NCBI RefSeq assembly: GCF_037027585.1
Contig: NZ_JAXCLE010000012.1
Span: 55,731 to 119,730 of the forward strand
Direction: 5' to 3'
DNA: 64,000 nucleotides
Source: Solibacillus ferritrahens
GTDB lineage: Bacteria > Bacillota > Bacilli > Bacillales_A > Planococcaceae
Shown: piece by piece, positions 51,166-59,946 of the stretch
Position numbering within the stretch: position 1 is the first letter of the stretch
Layout of the letters: the number at the start of each line of letters is the position of its first letter
Translations under genes and position numbers: made by a program
The notes under the pieces: generated by a model
Told to the model about the DNA's origin: nothing
The model's input: only the letters and a program-made list of their open reading frames with translations
The model's database searches: none

Positions 51166-51378
51166 TTAAACATCATATAGATCCCAAAGTGAGTCAAATG
51201 CCTCTATTGTTAGATATTCATCTGATTGTAATTCAATATAGGTCGAAAGTTCTTCAAAATTATCGGATTGCTTAGGAAACGAATGATCCACAAACATACT
51301 TTCAGCAAATCGAACTTTTTCATCAGACCATTCTCCCCCTCTATAGGTTAATACATAGTGATAAAATGATTTTTTCAA
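51166..51378 (-). CDS. yozE: YozE family (UPF0346) protein
   Basis: 70 residues from a TTG with AGGAGGG 8 nt upstream. KKSFYHYVLTYRGGEWSDEK, DHSFPKQSDNFEELSTYIEL and TIEAFDSLWDLYDV match the YozE/UPF0346 SAM-like fold closely. Function is unknown; the fold suggests nucleic acid or protein binding. Divergent from the chemotaxis receptor gene. Confidence 0.93.
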   Translation of the reverse strand: MKKSFYHYVLTYRGGEWSDEKVRFAESMFVDHSFPKQSDNFEELSTYIELQSDEYLTIEAFDSLWDLYDV

Positions 51379-51482
51379 TAGTTTCCCTCCTACTTATATT
51401 TTTTTACATTATTATAGTGAAAATTCCCCATTAGTGTAGTAGAATAATAAAAAATTGATTTTTCAGAAAAGATGGTGAATTT

Positions 51483-53261
51483 ATGCAAAAGAAAAAGAAA
51501 TTAAGTACTAAATCCGAAAAAAATAATAAAAAAGTGAAACCTGCAAAAAAAACATTTCGTTTCTTTCATCTCATTCGAGGTAAAATTTTAATTGCGTTTA
51601 CAATTTTAATGGCAATAATCCTTGCTATGCAAATTTTATCGTATATTAATATAACAAACTTACAAACAAGTTTGCGTAACTTTGCAGATGAAAATCTTAA
51701 ACAACAATTTCAAATCAACAACCTGGCTTCTGATATCGCAAAACTATCAAGCCATGAACAAACCTTTTTAATTACAGGTGATGAAAAGTATCTCCAATTG
51801 TTTGAAGAAACGAAAGAGGTAATACATAACAACCTGACATCTGTTCAGAAATCCTTTGAAAATCAGGATGAAGAGTCGAAGATAGTTGGACAAATTCAGC
51901 AATTTTATACGAATTATTTATCCTATTCTAAATCTACAATTGAAGTACGTCAAAAATATGGATATGAAAATGCAGCTAAACTCTTCTCCAATAGTGGAAG
52001 CCAAAATTTCAAATCATATATTGATGATAATACGTCCAAACTTATCACAATATTGGAACAACGAAATGAAGAGTCCATAAGTGAATTAGAACAATTTGCG
52101 TTAGCCTCTAAAATTTCCTTTTTTGTCTTAGCTTTTGTTGCGATTGTTTTGACCATTACATTGGGCTATATCCTATTTAAATCAATCCGCAAAAATACAA
52201 AAGCAATTAATGAGTCTATTTTGGATATTGCACAAGCTGGAGGCGATCTAACTCGTCGTGTAAAGGTTAAGACTAAAGATGAGTTTTCTGAAATTGCAAA
52301 CTCTACAAATATACTAATCGAGTCCATTTCTGTATTAATAAAGCGTGTTTCCAATCTCGCAGATAATGTATCCGGCAGTTCACAGGAATTAATGGCATTA
52401 GCAGATGAAAATGCACGTACAATTGATTTTATCGCAAACTCAACAATTGATATTGCCAATGATAGTACCGAAATTTTAACTAGTATCGGAAATGCAGCAA
52501 ACGAAATGCAGAAGCTAGAGCAATCAATGCATGATCTAAACGAAAAGGCATTGGAAGTTCAACATGCAGCTATGCAGATGAAGGATGCTGCACAAATCGG
52601 TAGTAATTCTGTTACGCAATCTTCAAATGTAATGCTTGAAATTGAAGAAACGATGGCAACTACATCGTCAACAGTAGAAAATTTAGGCCGCAAATCCGAA
52701 AATATTACATCCATTATTAGTACCATTACAGCAATTGCTGAACAAACAAACTTGTTGGCTTTAAATGCTGCTATCGAAGCAGCACGGGCTGGAGAACATG
52801 GCCGTGGATTTGCAGTTGTTGCAGATGAAGTACGAAAGCTTGCGGAGCAGTCACAGCAGGCTGCAAGTGAAGTTGCAGCAATTGTTGGATCCATTCAATC
52901 TGAAGTGAAATCCATCATTGCTCAAAACCAAACAGGTGTACAAAAGGTAATTCGCGGTGTTGAAGTGACAAATGAAACAACTGATTCTTTGCAAAATATT
53001 TTGTTACAGACAGAAAAAACATCAGATATTTTAACACATATGGTTGGTCAAATTGAGCAAACATTGCACAACAGTCATGATGTGAACTCTTCCTTTATTC
53101 ATGTTGCGGCCGTTGCAGATAATACAGCTGCTAACACAGAACGCAGTGCAGCTGCCGCTTCACAAGGTTCAGCTTCAATGGAAGAAATTAATGCGTCGGC
53201 TGTTGAATTGGCAGCACAGGCAGATAATTTACGAAGTGTTGTAGGTGAATTTAAAATTTAA
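51483..53261 (+). CDS. Methyl-accepting chemotaxis protein
   Basis: 592 residues. A Lys-rich cytoplasmic start (1-32) leads to TM1 (ILIAFTILMAIILAMQILSY) and a helical, four-helix-bundle-like (CHASE3-type) extracytoplasmic sensor with NNLASDIAKLSSHEQTFLIT. TM2 is near 205-230, then HAMP. The signalling domain (about 290-592) has the conserved hairpin tip ISTITAIAEQTNLLALNAAI and EAARAGEHGRGFAVVADEVR. No C-terminal CheR-tethering pentapeptide. The ligand is unknown. Monocistronic with its own terminator. Confidence 0.94.
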   Translation: MQKKKKLSTKSEKNNKKVKPAKKTFRFFHLIRGKILIAFTILMAIILAMQILSYINITNLQTSLRNFADENLKQQFQINNLASDIAKLSSHEQTFLITGDEKYLQLFEETKEVIHNNLTSVQKSFENQDEESKIVGQIQQFYTNYLSYSKSTIEVRQKYGYENAAKLFSNSGSQNFKSYIDDNTSKLITILEQRNEESISELEQFALASKISFFVLAFVAIVLTITLGYILFKSIRKNTKAINESILDIAQAGGDLTRRVKVKTKDEFSEIANSTNILIESISVLIKRVSNLADNVSGSSQELMALADENARTIDFIANSTIDIANDSTEILTSIGNAANEMQKLEQSMHDLNEKALEVQHAAMQMKDAAQIGSNSVTQSSNVMLEIEETMATTSSTVENLGRKSENITSIISTITAIAEQTNLLALNAAIEAARAGEHGRGFAVVADEVRKLAEQSQQAASEVAAIVGSIQSEVKSIIAQNQTGVQKVIRGVEVTNETTDSLQNILLQTEKTSDILTHMVGQIEQTLHNSHDVNSSFIHVAAVADNTAANTERSAAAASQGSASMEEINASAVELAAQADNLRSVVGEFKI

Positions 53262-53283
53262 CCCTATACCCTGCTCCATTCAT

Positions 53284-53325
53284 AAAAACAACTCGCTTAT
53301 GGGATGCCACAAGCGAGTTGTTTTT
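53284..53325. terminator. Bidirectional terminator between the MCP gene and msrB
   Basis: AAAAACAACTCGCTT / AAGCGAGTTGTTTTT, a 15-bp perfect stem with tails on both strands. Confidence 0.88.
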
Positions 53326-53752
53326 ATTTGAACATTGATAAATATTGAGAATAGCCTTCCTTTTCCAAATCACTTACTGGAATAAAGCGTAATGCTGCAG
53401 AATTGATACAGTAACGTAAGCCGCCTAATTCTTGTGGTCCATCAGGAAAGACATGTCCTAAATGTGAATCTGCAGTTTTGCTTCGAACTTCTACACGACG
53501 CATTCCATGAGAAGTATCAAAGTGCTCCGTTACTTCCACATGTTCGATTGGTTTTGAAAACGAAGGCCAACCACAACCGGCATCATATTTATCCTTTGAG
53601 CTAAATAATGGCTTCCCGGATACAATATCAACATAGATTCCCTCTTCAAAAACATCGTTATATTCATTTCTAAATGGTGGTTCAGTTCCTTGATTTTGCG
53701 TAACATGGTACTGCATCTCTGTTAATTGCTTTAAGCGTTCTTCTTTATTCAT
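53324..53752 (-). CDS. msrB: Peptide-methionine (R)-S-oxide reductase MsrB
   Basis: 142 residues. VTQNQGTEPPFRNEYNDVFE, DAGCGWPSFSKPIEHVEVTE and LRYCINSAALRFIPVSDL, with the catalytic Cys in RYCINSA. The zinc Cys pairs of the other MsrB class are missing, as in B. subtilis. It reduces the R-epimer, complementing MsrA. Its ATG follows the msrA stop with no gap. Confidence 0.96.
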   Translation of the reverse strand: MNKEERLKQLTEMQYHVTQNQGTEPPFRNEYNDVFEEGIYVDIVSGKPLFSSKDKYDAGCGWPSFSKPIEHVEVTEHFDTSHGMRRVEVRSKTADSHLGHVFPDGPQELGGLRYCINSAALRFIPVSDLEKEGYSQYLSMFK

Positions 53753-54280
53753 TTACTTGGACCCCCAATGTTTTTCAATAAATCCAGCCCGGCCAGAACC
53801 AATTGAATAGCGTTCGTAATGGGCGGGATTCTTTTTATAGTAATGTTGATGATATTCTTCCGCTACATAGAATGGCTTAGCTTCTAAAATCTTTACAGCA
53901 ATTGGTGCTTTGAATTTCCCGCTTGCTTCTAATTTAGCTTTAGATAGTTCGGCAATTTGCTTTTGAACATCGTTATGGTAAAAAATTGCCGTTGAATAGG
54001 ATTCACCGCGGTCATAAAATTGACCACCCGCATCAGTTGGATCAATTAATGTCCAATAGAGCTCAACTAATTTTTCATATGGATAAATAGTTGGATCAAA
54101 TGTAATTTGCACAGCTTCTAAATGGCCGGTTGTCTCACTGCATACCTGTTCGTATGTTGGGTTTTCAACATGCCCCCCCGTATAGCCTGACACAACCTCT
54201 ATAATACCGGGTTGTGTATCAAATGGCTTTACCATACACCAGAAGCATCCCCCTGCAAATGTCGCTTTTTCATATGCCAT
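53753..54280 (-). CDS. msrA: Peptide-methionine (S)-S-oxide reductase MsrA, msrAB operon copy
   Basis: 175 residues. EKATFAGGCFWCMVKPFD, SGYTGGHVENPTYEQV, DPTDAGGQFYDRGESYSTAI and VAEEYHQHYYKKNPAHYERY. Catalytic Cys present in GCFWC; the protein has no resolving-Cys pair at its very C-terminus. It is the second msrA of the window and forms an operon with msrB, following ypmRS as in B. subtilis. AGGAGG 7 nt before the ATG. Confidence 0.96.
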   Translation of the reverse strand: MAYEKATFAGGCFWCMVKPFDTQPGIIEVVSGYTGGHVENPTYEQVCSETTGHLEAVQITFDPTIYPYEKLVELYWTLIDPTDAGGQFYDRGESYSTAIFYHNDVQKQIAELSKAKLEASGKFKAPIAVKILEAKPFYVAEEYHQHYYKKNPAHYERYSIGSGRAGFIEKHWGSK

Positions 54281-54297
54281 AAATTTGCCTCCTAGTT

Positions 54298-54864
54298 CTA
54301 TTCATTTGGAATAACTACTTCTAATTCTATTTTATCATTAGGAAGGTCGATTTCCTTTGCTCGGACTCTTGAACCGCTCGCAATATTAATACGGGATAAG
54401 TCTACATAAATTTCCTCGTCATCTGGCTTCACGGTGATCCAATTTGGGAAATCAACCGCATCATCAATCATTTTCAATACAAATTCCGGAGGTATATTTG
54501 CTTTCCCGACATGAACTGCCTCTTGATTCAATACGATATTTCCGTCCTTGACAACCGGGTTGAAATCCATCTGAATCGGCAACTCAATATTAAAAATGGT
54601 TAATGTACTGTATAAATAAATTTTCTCATCAATAACGATTTCTACAGGAACTGGGGATTGTTTCATCGCTGCTGTTAAATATTGTTTGGCAATCGCTTCA
54701 AATTCCTTTGCTGTAGTTTCTACTTTTAATATATTGCCCTCTATCGGGAGTGGTGGTTGTTCGGTGACTTGTTTTCCATCTGAAGTTAATAGATAGACAA
54801 CCGAAACAAGGGTGATCATTACTGAACCCGCTAATAATAAAAATGCTACTTTCCATTTGTTCAT
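54298..54864 (-). CDS. ypmS: YpmS family protein
   Basis: 188 residues from the ATG at 54864, whose ribosome site (GGGGAG) lies in the last codons of ypmR. One N-terminal membrane helix (WKVAFLLLAGSVMITLVSVV) anchors an extracytoplasmic beta-rich domain with LTIFNIELPIQMDFNPVVKD, KANIPPEFVLKMIDDAVDFP and VYVDLSRINIASGSRVRAKE-like strands. Function unknown; conserved next to ypmR and msrAB. Confidence 0.88.
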   Translation of the reverse strand: MNKWKVAFLLLAGSVMITLVSVVYLLTSDGKQVTEQPPLPIEGNILKVETTAKEFEAIAKQYLTAAMKQSPVPVEIVIDEKIYLYSTLTIFNIELPIQMDFNPVVKDGNIVLNQEAVHVGKANIPPEFVLKMIDDAVDFPNWITVKPDDEEIYVDLSRINIASGSRVRAKEIDLPNDKIELEVVIPNE

Positions 54865-54868
54865 ATAC

Positions 54869-55771
54869 TCACTCCCCAAATCCTATTAAACCGTCTGACA
54901 TCTCTTCAATATTACATGCTTGCATTGTTTCAATAATGCGTTTTGCCATACGGTCATACCCCGTGCTATTCGGATGAAAGAAGTCTACATGATATACCAT
55001 ATCCTCATTTGACACAAATAAATCCTCTACTGATACAAAACATGCTTTTCCGTCCTTTACTGCCAATTCCTCGATTGAAGAATTCCATTCATTAATAATT
55101 GGATCAAAAGGTGTTATTTCATCTACTACAATCGAAAATGGATTATAAAAACCGACTAGAATAATTGGTGCATCGGTATTAATTTCACGTATCTCTGCAA
55201 TAACCTGTTCATAGCGTTCATTAAAACGAGGTAATTCTTTGTCAAACATTGATTTAGTCATTGTAAATAAATTATTTTTTACTATTTTCATGACATCATT
55301 ACCACCAATTGATATCGAGATAAGATCGGCTTCTGCCAGCTCCTCATCATAATGTCCACGCTGCAATAAATCTAAAAGCTGATTACTACGTCTCCCGTTT
55401 TTCCCACGGTTATCAAGTTCTACCGATTCAATCATCGGCCATTTTTCAAGCTCATCCTGTAGCCGTACTGTATAGCCGTAATCCAGAGTTTCATCCCCCA
55501 CTCCGCGTGTCAATGAATCTCCTAAAGCTAAATACTGTATTGGTTGAGCATTATCTTCTTTACGATTGGACCAATCTAGTTGAAATACATCATTTATTAT
55601 CTCGAAGAAGCCCGTAGTTTTTTGTTCAGATTCATCTTCCGAAATAGACTGCTCATTATTTTCGGTGCTCGAATTGTCGTTTAATTGTTCTTCTACTAGA
55701 CTTGGGTCAACTGTAATGGAGCATGCGGATAAAAAAATGACAGCCAATGATGTGAGTAATAACCGCCACAT
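54869..55771 (-). CDS. ypmR: SGNH/GDSL hydrolase lipoprotein YpmR
   Basis: 300 residues. Lipoprotein signal with lipobox LSACS, then an acidic linker (about 25-75). The hydrolase domain carries the four SGNH blocks: YLALGDSLTRGVGDE (Ser), the NRGKNGRRSNQLLDLLQRGH region, ISIGGNDVMKI (Asn), and YHVDFFHPNSTGYDRMAKR (Asp and His). A surface lipase/esterase acting on wall or membrane substrates is likely. First gene of ypmR-ypmS-msrA-msrB. Confidence 0.92.
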   Translation of the reverse strand: MWRLLLTSLAVIFLSACSITVDPSLVEEQLNDNSSTENNEQSISEDESEQKTTGFFEIINDVFQLDWSNRKEDNAQPIQYLALGDSLTRGVGDETLDYGYTVRLQDELEKWPMIESVELDNRGKNGRRSNQLLDLLQRGHYDEELAEADLISISIGGNDVMKIVKNNLFTMTKSMFDKELPRFNERYEQVIAEIREINTDAPIILVGFYNPFSIVVDEITPFDPIINEWNSSIEELAVKDGKACFVSVEDLFVSNEDMVYHVDFFHPNSTGYDRMAKRIIETMQACNIEEMSDGLIGFGE

Positions 55772-55927
55772 ACAATTTCCCCCTTTTTATTATATTATTT
55801 TATTATAAAATATTTTCTGCATATTGAGGAATGATTTGCCTAGAAACAACTGGATTTATGGAAAATTACCATTATTTTATGTTATGTAAGTATCTGCTTA
55901 AAGAATCTCAAGCATCGAAATAAAAAA

Positions 55928-55961
55928 GGTAATTCTAGAGGTTCAGACCTTTAGAATTACC
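55928..55961 (-). terminator. Terminator of the degV gene
   Basis: GGTAATTCTA...AGGT/ACCT...TAGAATTACC stem followed by TTTTTTATTT on the minus strand. Confidence 0.85.
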
Positions 55962-55967
55962 CTATTT

Positions 55968-56813
55968 TTATTCGGTATAATACATAAAGCCGATTGCACC
56001 TTCACCAGTATGTGTACTGATTACTGGTGATGTAAATGCTACTTCTATTTCTCCTGTAAAGCCTGTCTCTTTTACTTGCTCTATTAATGGATTAACTAAT
56101 GTGTCCATCGAATTCGCATGAGAGATTCCTACAGCCATTACTTTTTTGCCCTTTGTATCTTTTTCAAATTCACTCATTAAAAATTTCACGATTTGCTTAT
56201 AGCTTCGTGGTTTGGCACAAATTGTAACCTCGCCAATATCCAGGTGCCCAATAGGTTTAATATTAAGCAATGAGCTGACAACCGCTTTACCTTTTCCAAT
56301 CCTTCCGCCCTTAACCATGTTTTCCAATGTATCCAGTGCAACGAAAAGACGTGTGTTTTCACGCACTTTGTTAACGCCTGCCACAATTTCTTCCACAGTC
56401 GCTCCAGCGTCACGTAAACGGATTGCTTCGCGAAGTTGGAAAGCAAGGCCGAATGCGATATAGCGTGAATCAATTACTGTAACATCGGCATTACTCATTT
56501 CGGCTGCTTGGTTTGCAGATTGGTATGTTCCACTCATACTACCTGTCATATGGATCGAAACAACTTGCGACCCATCCTTACCTAGCTCCTCATACAATTC
56601 TTTAAATACACCTGGAGCAGGCTGGGAGCTTTTTGGTAATTCTTTTGCTGTTTTTAATAATTCGATAAATGTATCCGGTTGCAGGTTCACGCGATCTGTA
56701 TACGTTTTATCGTCAATTTGAACTGTTAGTGGCACTACATGGATTCCGTGCTGTTTAATTTCTGCATCTGTTAAATCACATGTAGAATCAGTTACAATAT
56801 GAATTTGACTCAA
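55968..56813 (-). CDS. DegV family fatty-acid-binding protein (FakB-like)
   Basis: 281 residues from a TTG with AAGGA 10 nt upstream; a GTG 9 nt earlier overlaps that site. QIHIVTDSTCDLTDAEIKQH, then SQPAPGVFKELYEELGKDGS, IHMTGSMSGTYQSANQAAE and VTVIDSRYIAFGLAFQLREA. C-terminal EVAFTSPVISTHTGEGAIG. DegV proteins bind a fatty acid and present it to the FakA kinase. A fakA gene is not in this window. Confidence 0.93.
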   Translation of the reverse strand: MSQIHIVTDSTCDLTDAEIKQHGIHVVPLTVQIDDKTYTDRVNLQPDTFIELLKTAKELPKSSQPAPGVFKELYEELGKDGSQVVSIHMTGSMSGTYQSANQAAEMSNADVTVIDSRYIAFGLAFQLREAIRLRDAGATVEEIVAGVNKVRENTRLFVALDTLENMVKGGRIGKGKAVVSSLLNIKPIGHLDIGEVTICAKPRSYKQIVKFLMSEFEKDTKGKKVMAVGISHANSMDTLVNPLIEQVKETGFTGEIEVAFTSPVISTHTGEGAIGFMYYTE

Positions 56814-56875
56814 AGAGAACACATCCTTTTTCTATCTTCCTTACTATTATAAAGAAATCAATTTTGTTTACCAAT

Positions 56876-56889
56876 ATGACATTTGTCAT
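56876..56889. promoter_or_regulatory. Palindromic site between degV and the hemolysin III gene
   Basis: ATGACA-TT-TGTCAT perfect inverted repeat in the divergent gap, with further ATGACA half-sites around 56923 and 56944. Could be an operator; no known regulator matched. Confidence 0.4.
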
Positions 56890-57012
56890 TGTAAAATGCC
56901 CCACTTTATCATCATTCTCTTATGACATATAGCAGTATAACATCATGACAATCAACTATCACAATAATTTACTATATAAACTATACTAATATAAAGAGGA
57001 GTGTGATGTACG

Positions 57013-57657
57013 ATGCAAAAAATAGATACATTTGATTATAAGAACTGGAAGGAAGAGTTGTGGAACGCGATTACACATGGCATAGGCCTAGTAATTAGTA
57101 TTCCCGTCTGTATATTGCTTATTATCTATTCGGCAATAAATGGTTCTGCCTTGCATGTTACTTCATACGCTATTTTTGGAGCTTCATTAATTTTGCTGTT
57201 TTTAATGTCAACGCTATTACATAGTGTCCCGGAAAAATATAAACGTATATTCGCAATTTTAGACCACTCATCCATCTATATATTAATTGCAGGTACCTAT
57301 ACCCCATTTTTACTAATAGCAATCGGAGGAACATTTGGCATTGTCATGCTATGCATTATATGGTCCATTGCGATTTTAGGAGTTCTATTCAAATGTTTGT
57401 TCATCCATCGATTTGAAAAGCTGTCTTTAGTATTATATATAGCAATGGGATGGCTAATCATTATCGCAATCCGCCCCCTCTACAGTTTTTTAACTTTTGA
57501 TGGGTTTATGCTACTTTTATATGGCGGATTATTTTTTACTTTCGGTGCCATTTTCTACGCTTGGACTCGGTTACCTTATAACCATGCAATTTGGCATTTA
57601 TTTGTTATTGCAGGTTGTAGCTGCATGGTTGCCTGCGTATATTTATACTTAATTTAA
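57013..57657 (+). CDS. Hemolysin III / PAQR family membrane protein (YplQ-like)
   Basis: 214 residues, seven membrane segments. WKEELWNAITHGIGLVISIP contains the conserved N-x2-THG segment. STLLHSVPEKYKRIFAILDH and SSIYILIAGTYTPFLLIAIG hold the metal-site residues of the PAQR fold, and RLPYNHAIWHLFVIAGC ends with the HAIWH box. The molecular role is unsettled despite the hemolysin name. Monocistronic, converging with dfrA across a terminator. Confidence 0.93.
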   Translation: MQKIDTFDYKNWKEELWNAITHGIGLVISIPVCILLIIYSAINGSALHVTSYAIFGASLILLFLMSTLLHSVPEKYKRIFAILDHSSIYILIAGTYTPFLLIAIGGTFGIVMLCIIWSIAILGVLFKCLFIHRFEKLSLVLYIAMGWLIIIAIRPLYSFLTFDGFMLLLYGGLFFTFGAIFYAWTRLPYNHAIWHLFVIAGCSCMVACVYLYLI

Positions 57658-57663
57658 AAAAGC

Positions 57664-57699
57664 GACGTGCTGAATTTGTTTTTCACAATTCAGCACGTC
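57664..57699. terminator. Bidirectional terminator between the hemolysin III gene and dfrA
   Basis: GACGTGCTGAATT/AATTCAGCACGTC 13-bp stem, with TTTTATTTTT on the plus side. Confidence 0.88.
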
Positions 57700-57701
57700 T
57701 T

Positions 57702-58172
57702 TTATTTTTCGAAGATACAGTATTGGAATGTAAAGCCTTCATCCGACTTTACTGGCTGTTGACAGGATACTTTTTTCCAATCTTCGTATGTTGGGAAGTA
57801 AGTATCCCCCTTAAACGTATGGTTAATTAAAGTTATATACAATTTATCAGCTATCGGCATCACTTGTTCGAAAATTTGTGCTCCACCAATAATCATAATT
57901 TCCTCGGCATCCTGAACGAGCGTCAACGCATCCTGGAGGCTTGCTACAACTTCTATTCCATCTGCTTTATAATCTGCATTTCGCGTTATGACAATATTAC
58001 GGCGACCTGGTAATGGGCGTCCAATCGATTCAAATGTTTTACGGCCCATGACAATTGGCTTACCCATTGTCATCTCTTTAAAATATTTCAAGTCACCAGG
58101 CAAGTGCCAAGGAAGTTCATTTTTATAACCAATAACCCTATTTTCATCATGTGCAACAATTAGTGAAATCAT
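57702..58172 (-). CDS. dfrA: Dihydrofolate reductase
   Basis: 156 residues. ISLIVAHDENRVIGYKNELP, WHLPGDLKYFKEMTMGKPIV with the catalytic Asp, MGRKTFESIGRPLPGRRNIV and IMIIGGAQIFEQVMP for NADPH. Ends TFQYCIFEK. It regenerates tetrahydrofolate consumed by ThyA. It lies 12 nt downstream of thyA. Confidence 0.97.
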   Translation of the reverse strand: MISLIVAHDENRVIGYKNELPWHLPGDLKYFKEMTMGKPIVMGRKTFESIGRPLPGRRNIVITRNADYKADGIEVVASLQDALTLVQDAEEIMIIGGAQIFEQVMPIADKLYITLINHTFKGDTYFPTYEDWKKVSCQQPVKSDEGFTFQYCIFEK

Positions 58173-58184
58173 CGTTATTCCCCT

Positions 58185-59165
58185 TTATACCGCTATCGGT
58201 GCTTTAATCGATGGATGTGGATTGTAGCCTTCAATCGTTAAATCTTCCAATTCAATATCAAAAATCGATTGCTTATCTGCATTAATAGTTAATGTTGGTA
58301 AGTCTCTTAGCTCACGTGACAATTGTTCTTGCACTTGCTCAACATGATTTAGATAAATATGTGCATCGCCAATTGTATGAACGAATTCTCCAACTTCTAG
58401 ATTACACTCTTTAGCCATCAAATAAAGAAGCAAAGCATAAGAAGTAATGTTGTAATTAATTCCTAAAAAAGTGTCTCCGCTGCGTTGGTATAATTGACAG
58501 CTCAATTTATTATTAGCTACATAAAATTGGAACATTACATGACACGGTGGTAATGCAGCTTTACTTCCTTTTGCTCCGGCATTTATTACGTCTTCTGGGT
58601 TCCATGCATTTACAATTAATCGGCGTGAATCAGGATTCGTTTTAATTTGGTCAATGACATCCTTTAATTGATCAATTTCATTTCCTTCAGAGTCTGTCCA
58701 ACGTCTCCATTGCTTACCATATACATTTCCTAAATCGCCGTATTTCTCAGCAAATTCATCATCTGTTAATACTCGATCACAGAAATCTTTCATTTCTTTT
58801 TTGTACAATAAATTAAATTCCTCGTCTTCTAAACAACGTAGGCCAAAATCAGTCATATCTGGACCTTCGTATTCATCAGATTCAACCCATTTCTTAAATG
58901 CCCACTCATCCCATATATGGTTATTATGTTGTAAAAGATAACGAATATTTGTATCACCTTTAATAAACCATAATAATTCACTTGCAATTAGTTTAAATGA
59001 TGTTCTTTTAGTTGTGAATAATGGGAAACCTTTTGATAAGTCGAAACGCATTTGATAACCAAAAACGCTAATTGTACCAGTCCCTGTACGATCTTCTTTT
59101 TTTACGCCGTTATCTAAAATGTATTTCATAAAATCTAAATATGTTTTTTCTAATTCATTCGACAA
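58185..59165 (-). CDS. thyA: Thymidylate synthase ThyA
   Basis: 326 residues from a TTG with GGAGGG upstream, 3 codons inside the longest frame. VKKEDRTGTGTISVFGYQMR, the long insert around residues 85-135 (ESDEYEGPDMTDFGLRCLED) seen in the lactobacillus/staphylococcus type, VYGKQWRRW, ALPPCHVMFQFYVANNKLSC with the nucleophilic Cys, and YQRSGDTFLGINYNITSYAL. C-terminal GYNPHPSIKAPIAV. It converts dUMP to dTMP using methylene-THF. Operon with dfrA. Confidence 0.97.
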   Translation of the reverse strand: MSNELEKTYLDFMKYILDNGVKKEDRTGTGTISVFGYQMRFDLSKGFPLFTTKRTSFKLIASELLWFIKGDTNIRYLLQHNNHIWDEWAFKKWVESDEYEGPDMTDFGLRCLEDEEFNLLYKKEMKDFCDRVLTDDEFAEKYGDLGNVYGKQWRRWTDSEGNEIDQLKDVIDQIKTNPDSRRLIVNAWNPEDVINAGAKGSKAALPPCHVMFQFYVANNKLSCQLYQRSGDTFLGINYNITSYALLLYLMAKECNLEVGEFVHTIGDAHIYLNHVEQVQEQLSRELRDLPTLTINADKQSIFDIELEDLTIEGYNPHPSIKAPIAV

Positions 59166-59366
59166 GATAAACACCCTCCAAATTCATTTCCTATCTATTA
59201 TAGTCTATAAAAATTAATTTTTGTAACTGTAACAAACATAAAGCAATTTTTATTTTTAAAAACCTTTAATGTGTATTTTTAATGGGGTGCATGCACCTTT
59301 TTATCATCAGGTGCGTCTTATTAAAGAACGGATAATATATTAACATAACTATTAAAAGGATATAAT

Positions 59367-59921
59367 ATGGAACAACTAATTTTAGACCTCGTACAGAATG
59401 AAAACCCCTATGCATGGCTTTATCAGTTTTTAATAATGCTACTTGTTTCTATGATTCCATTTGCGCCTATTCCCGTTCTGGCCGCCTTCATCGCCAGTAA
59501 TTATGATTTTATACCGGGTTTAATGATTAACCTGCTCGGTACCACTACGGGATCCATTTTATTATTTTTACTAAGTAAGAATTTATTTCGAAGCGTTGCA
59601 CTAAAATATTTAACAAAACATCAATACTTGGCGAAATATGTTGAGCTCATTCAAACAAACGGCTTTTTAGCAGTCCTTCTTGGACGCCTTATTCCTATCC
59701 TACCTTCCGCAGGTGTAAATTTAATTGCAGGTATTTCTAATGTCCACGTAATTGCCTTTATTGCAGCAACCATTCTTGGGAAGTTACCTAATATCTTAGC
59801 CTTTTCACTAGCAGGACATCAAATTGCTTCTGGCAACTGGGATGTAGTATTGATCATTGCACTATACTTAATCGCTTTATTCTTGCTCGGAAGAAAAATA
59901 AAACAAAAGTGGACCCGTTAA
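59367..59921 (+). CDS. VTT/DedA-like membrane protein (TVP38/TMEM64 family)
   Basis: 184 residues, four or five membrane segments. The conserved SNARE-associated motif region reads NLLGTTTGSILLFLLSKNLF then VLLGRLIPILPSAGVNLIAG, typical of VTT proteins, which help flip membrane lipids. The C-terminus is basic (GRKIKQKWTR). It precedes an atypical kinase by 25 nt, so the two may be one operon. Confidence 0.88.
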   Translation: MEQLILDLVQNENPYAWLYQFLIMLLVSMIPFAPIPVLAAFIASNYDFIPGLMINLLGTTTGSILLFLLSKNLFRSVALKYLTKHQYLAKYVELIQTNGFLAVLLGRLIPILPSAGVNLIAGISNVHVIAFIAATILGKLPNILAFSLAGHQIASGNWDVVLIIALYLIALFLLGRKIKQKWTR

Positions 59922-59946
59922 TTCAGAAAATGAACGGAGAGATTAT

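Noticed and set aside
59284..59297. GGTGCATGCACC palindrome followed by TTTTT between thyA and the VTT gene
   Set aside because: No loop and too short for a confident terminator; not tied to any gene end.
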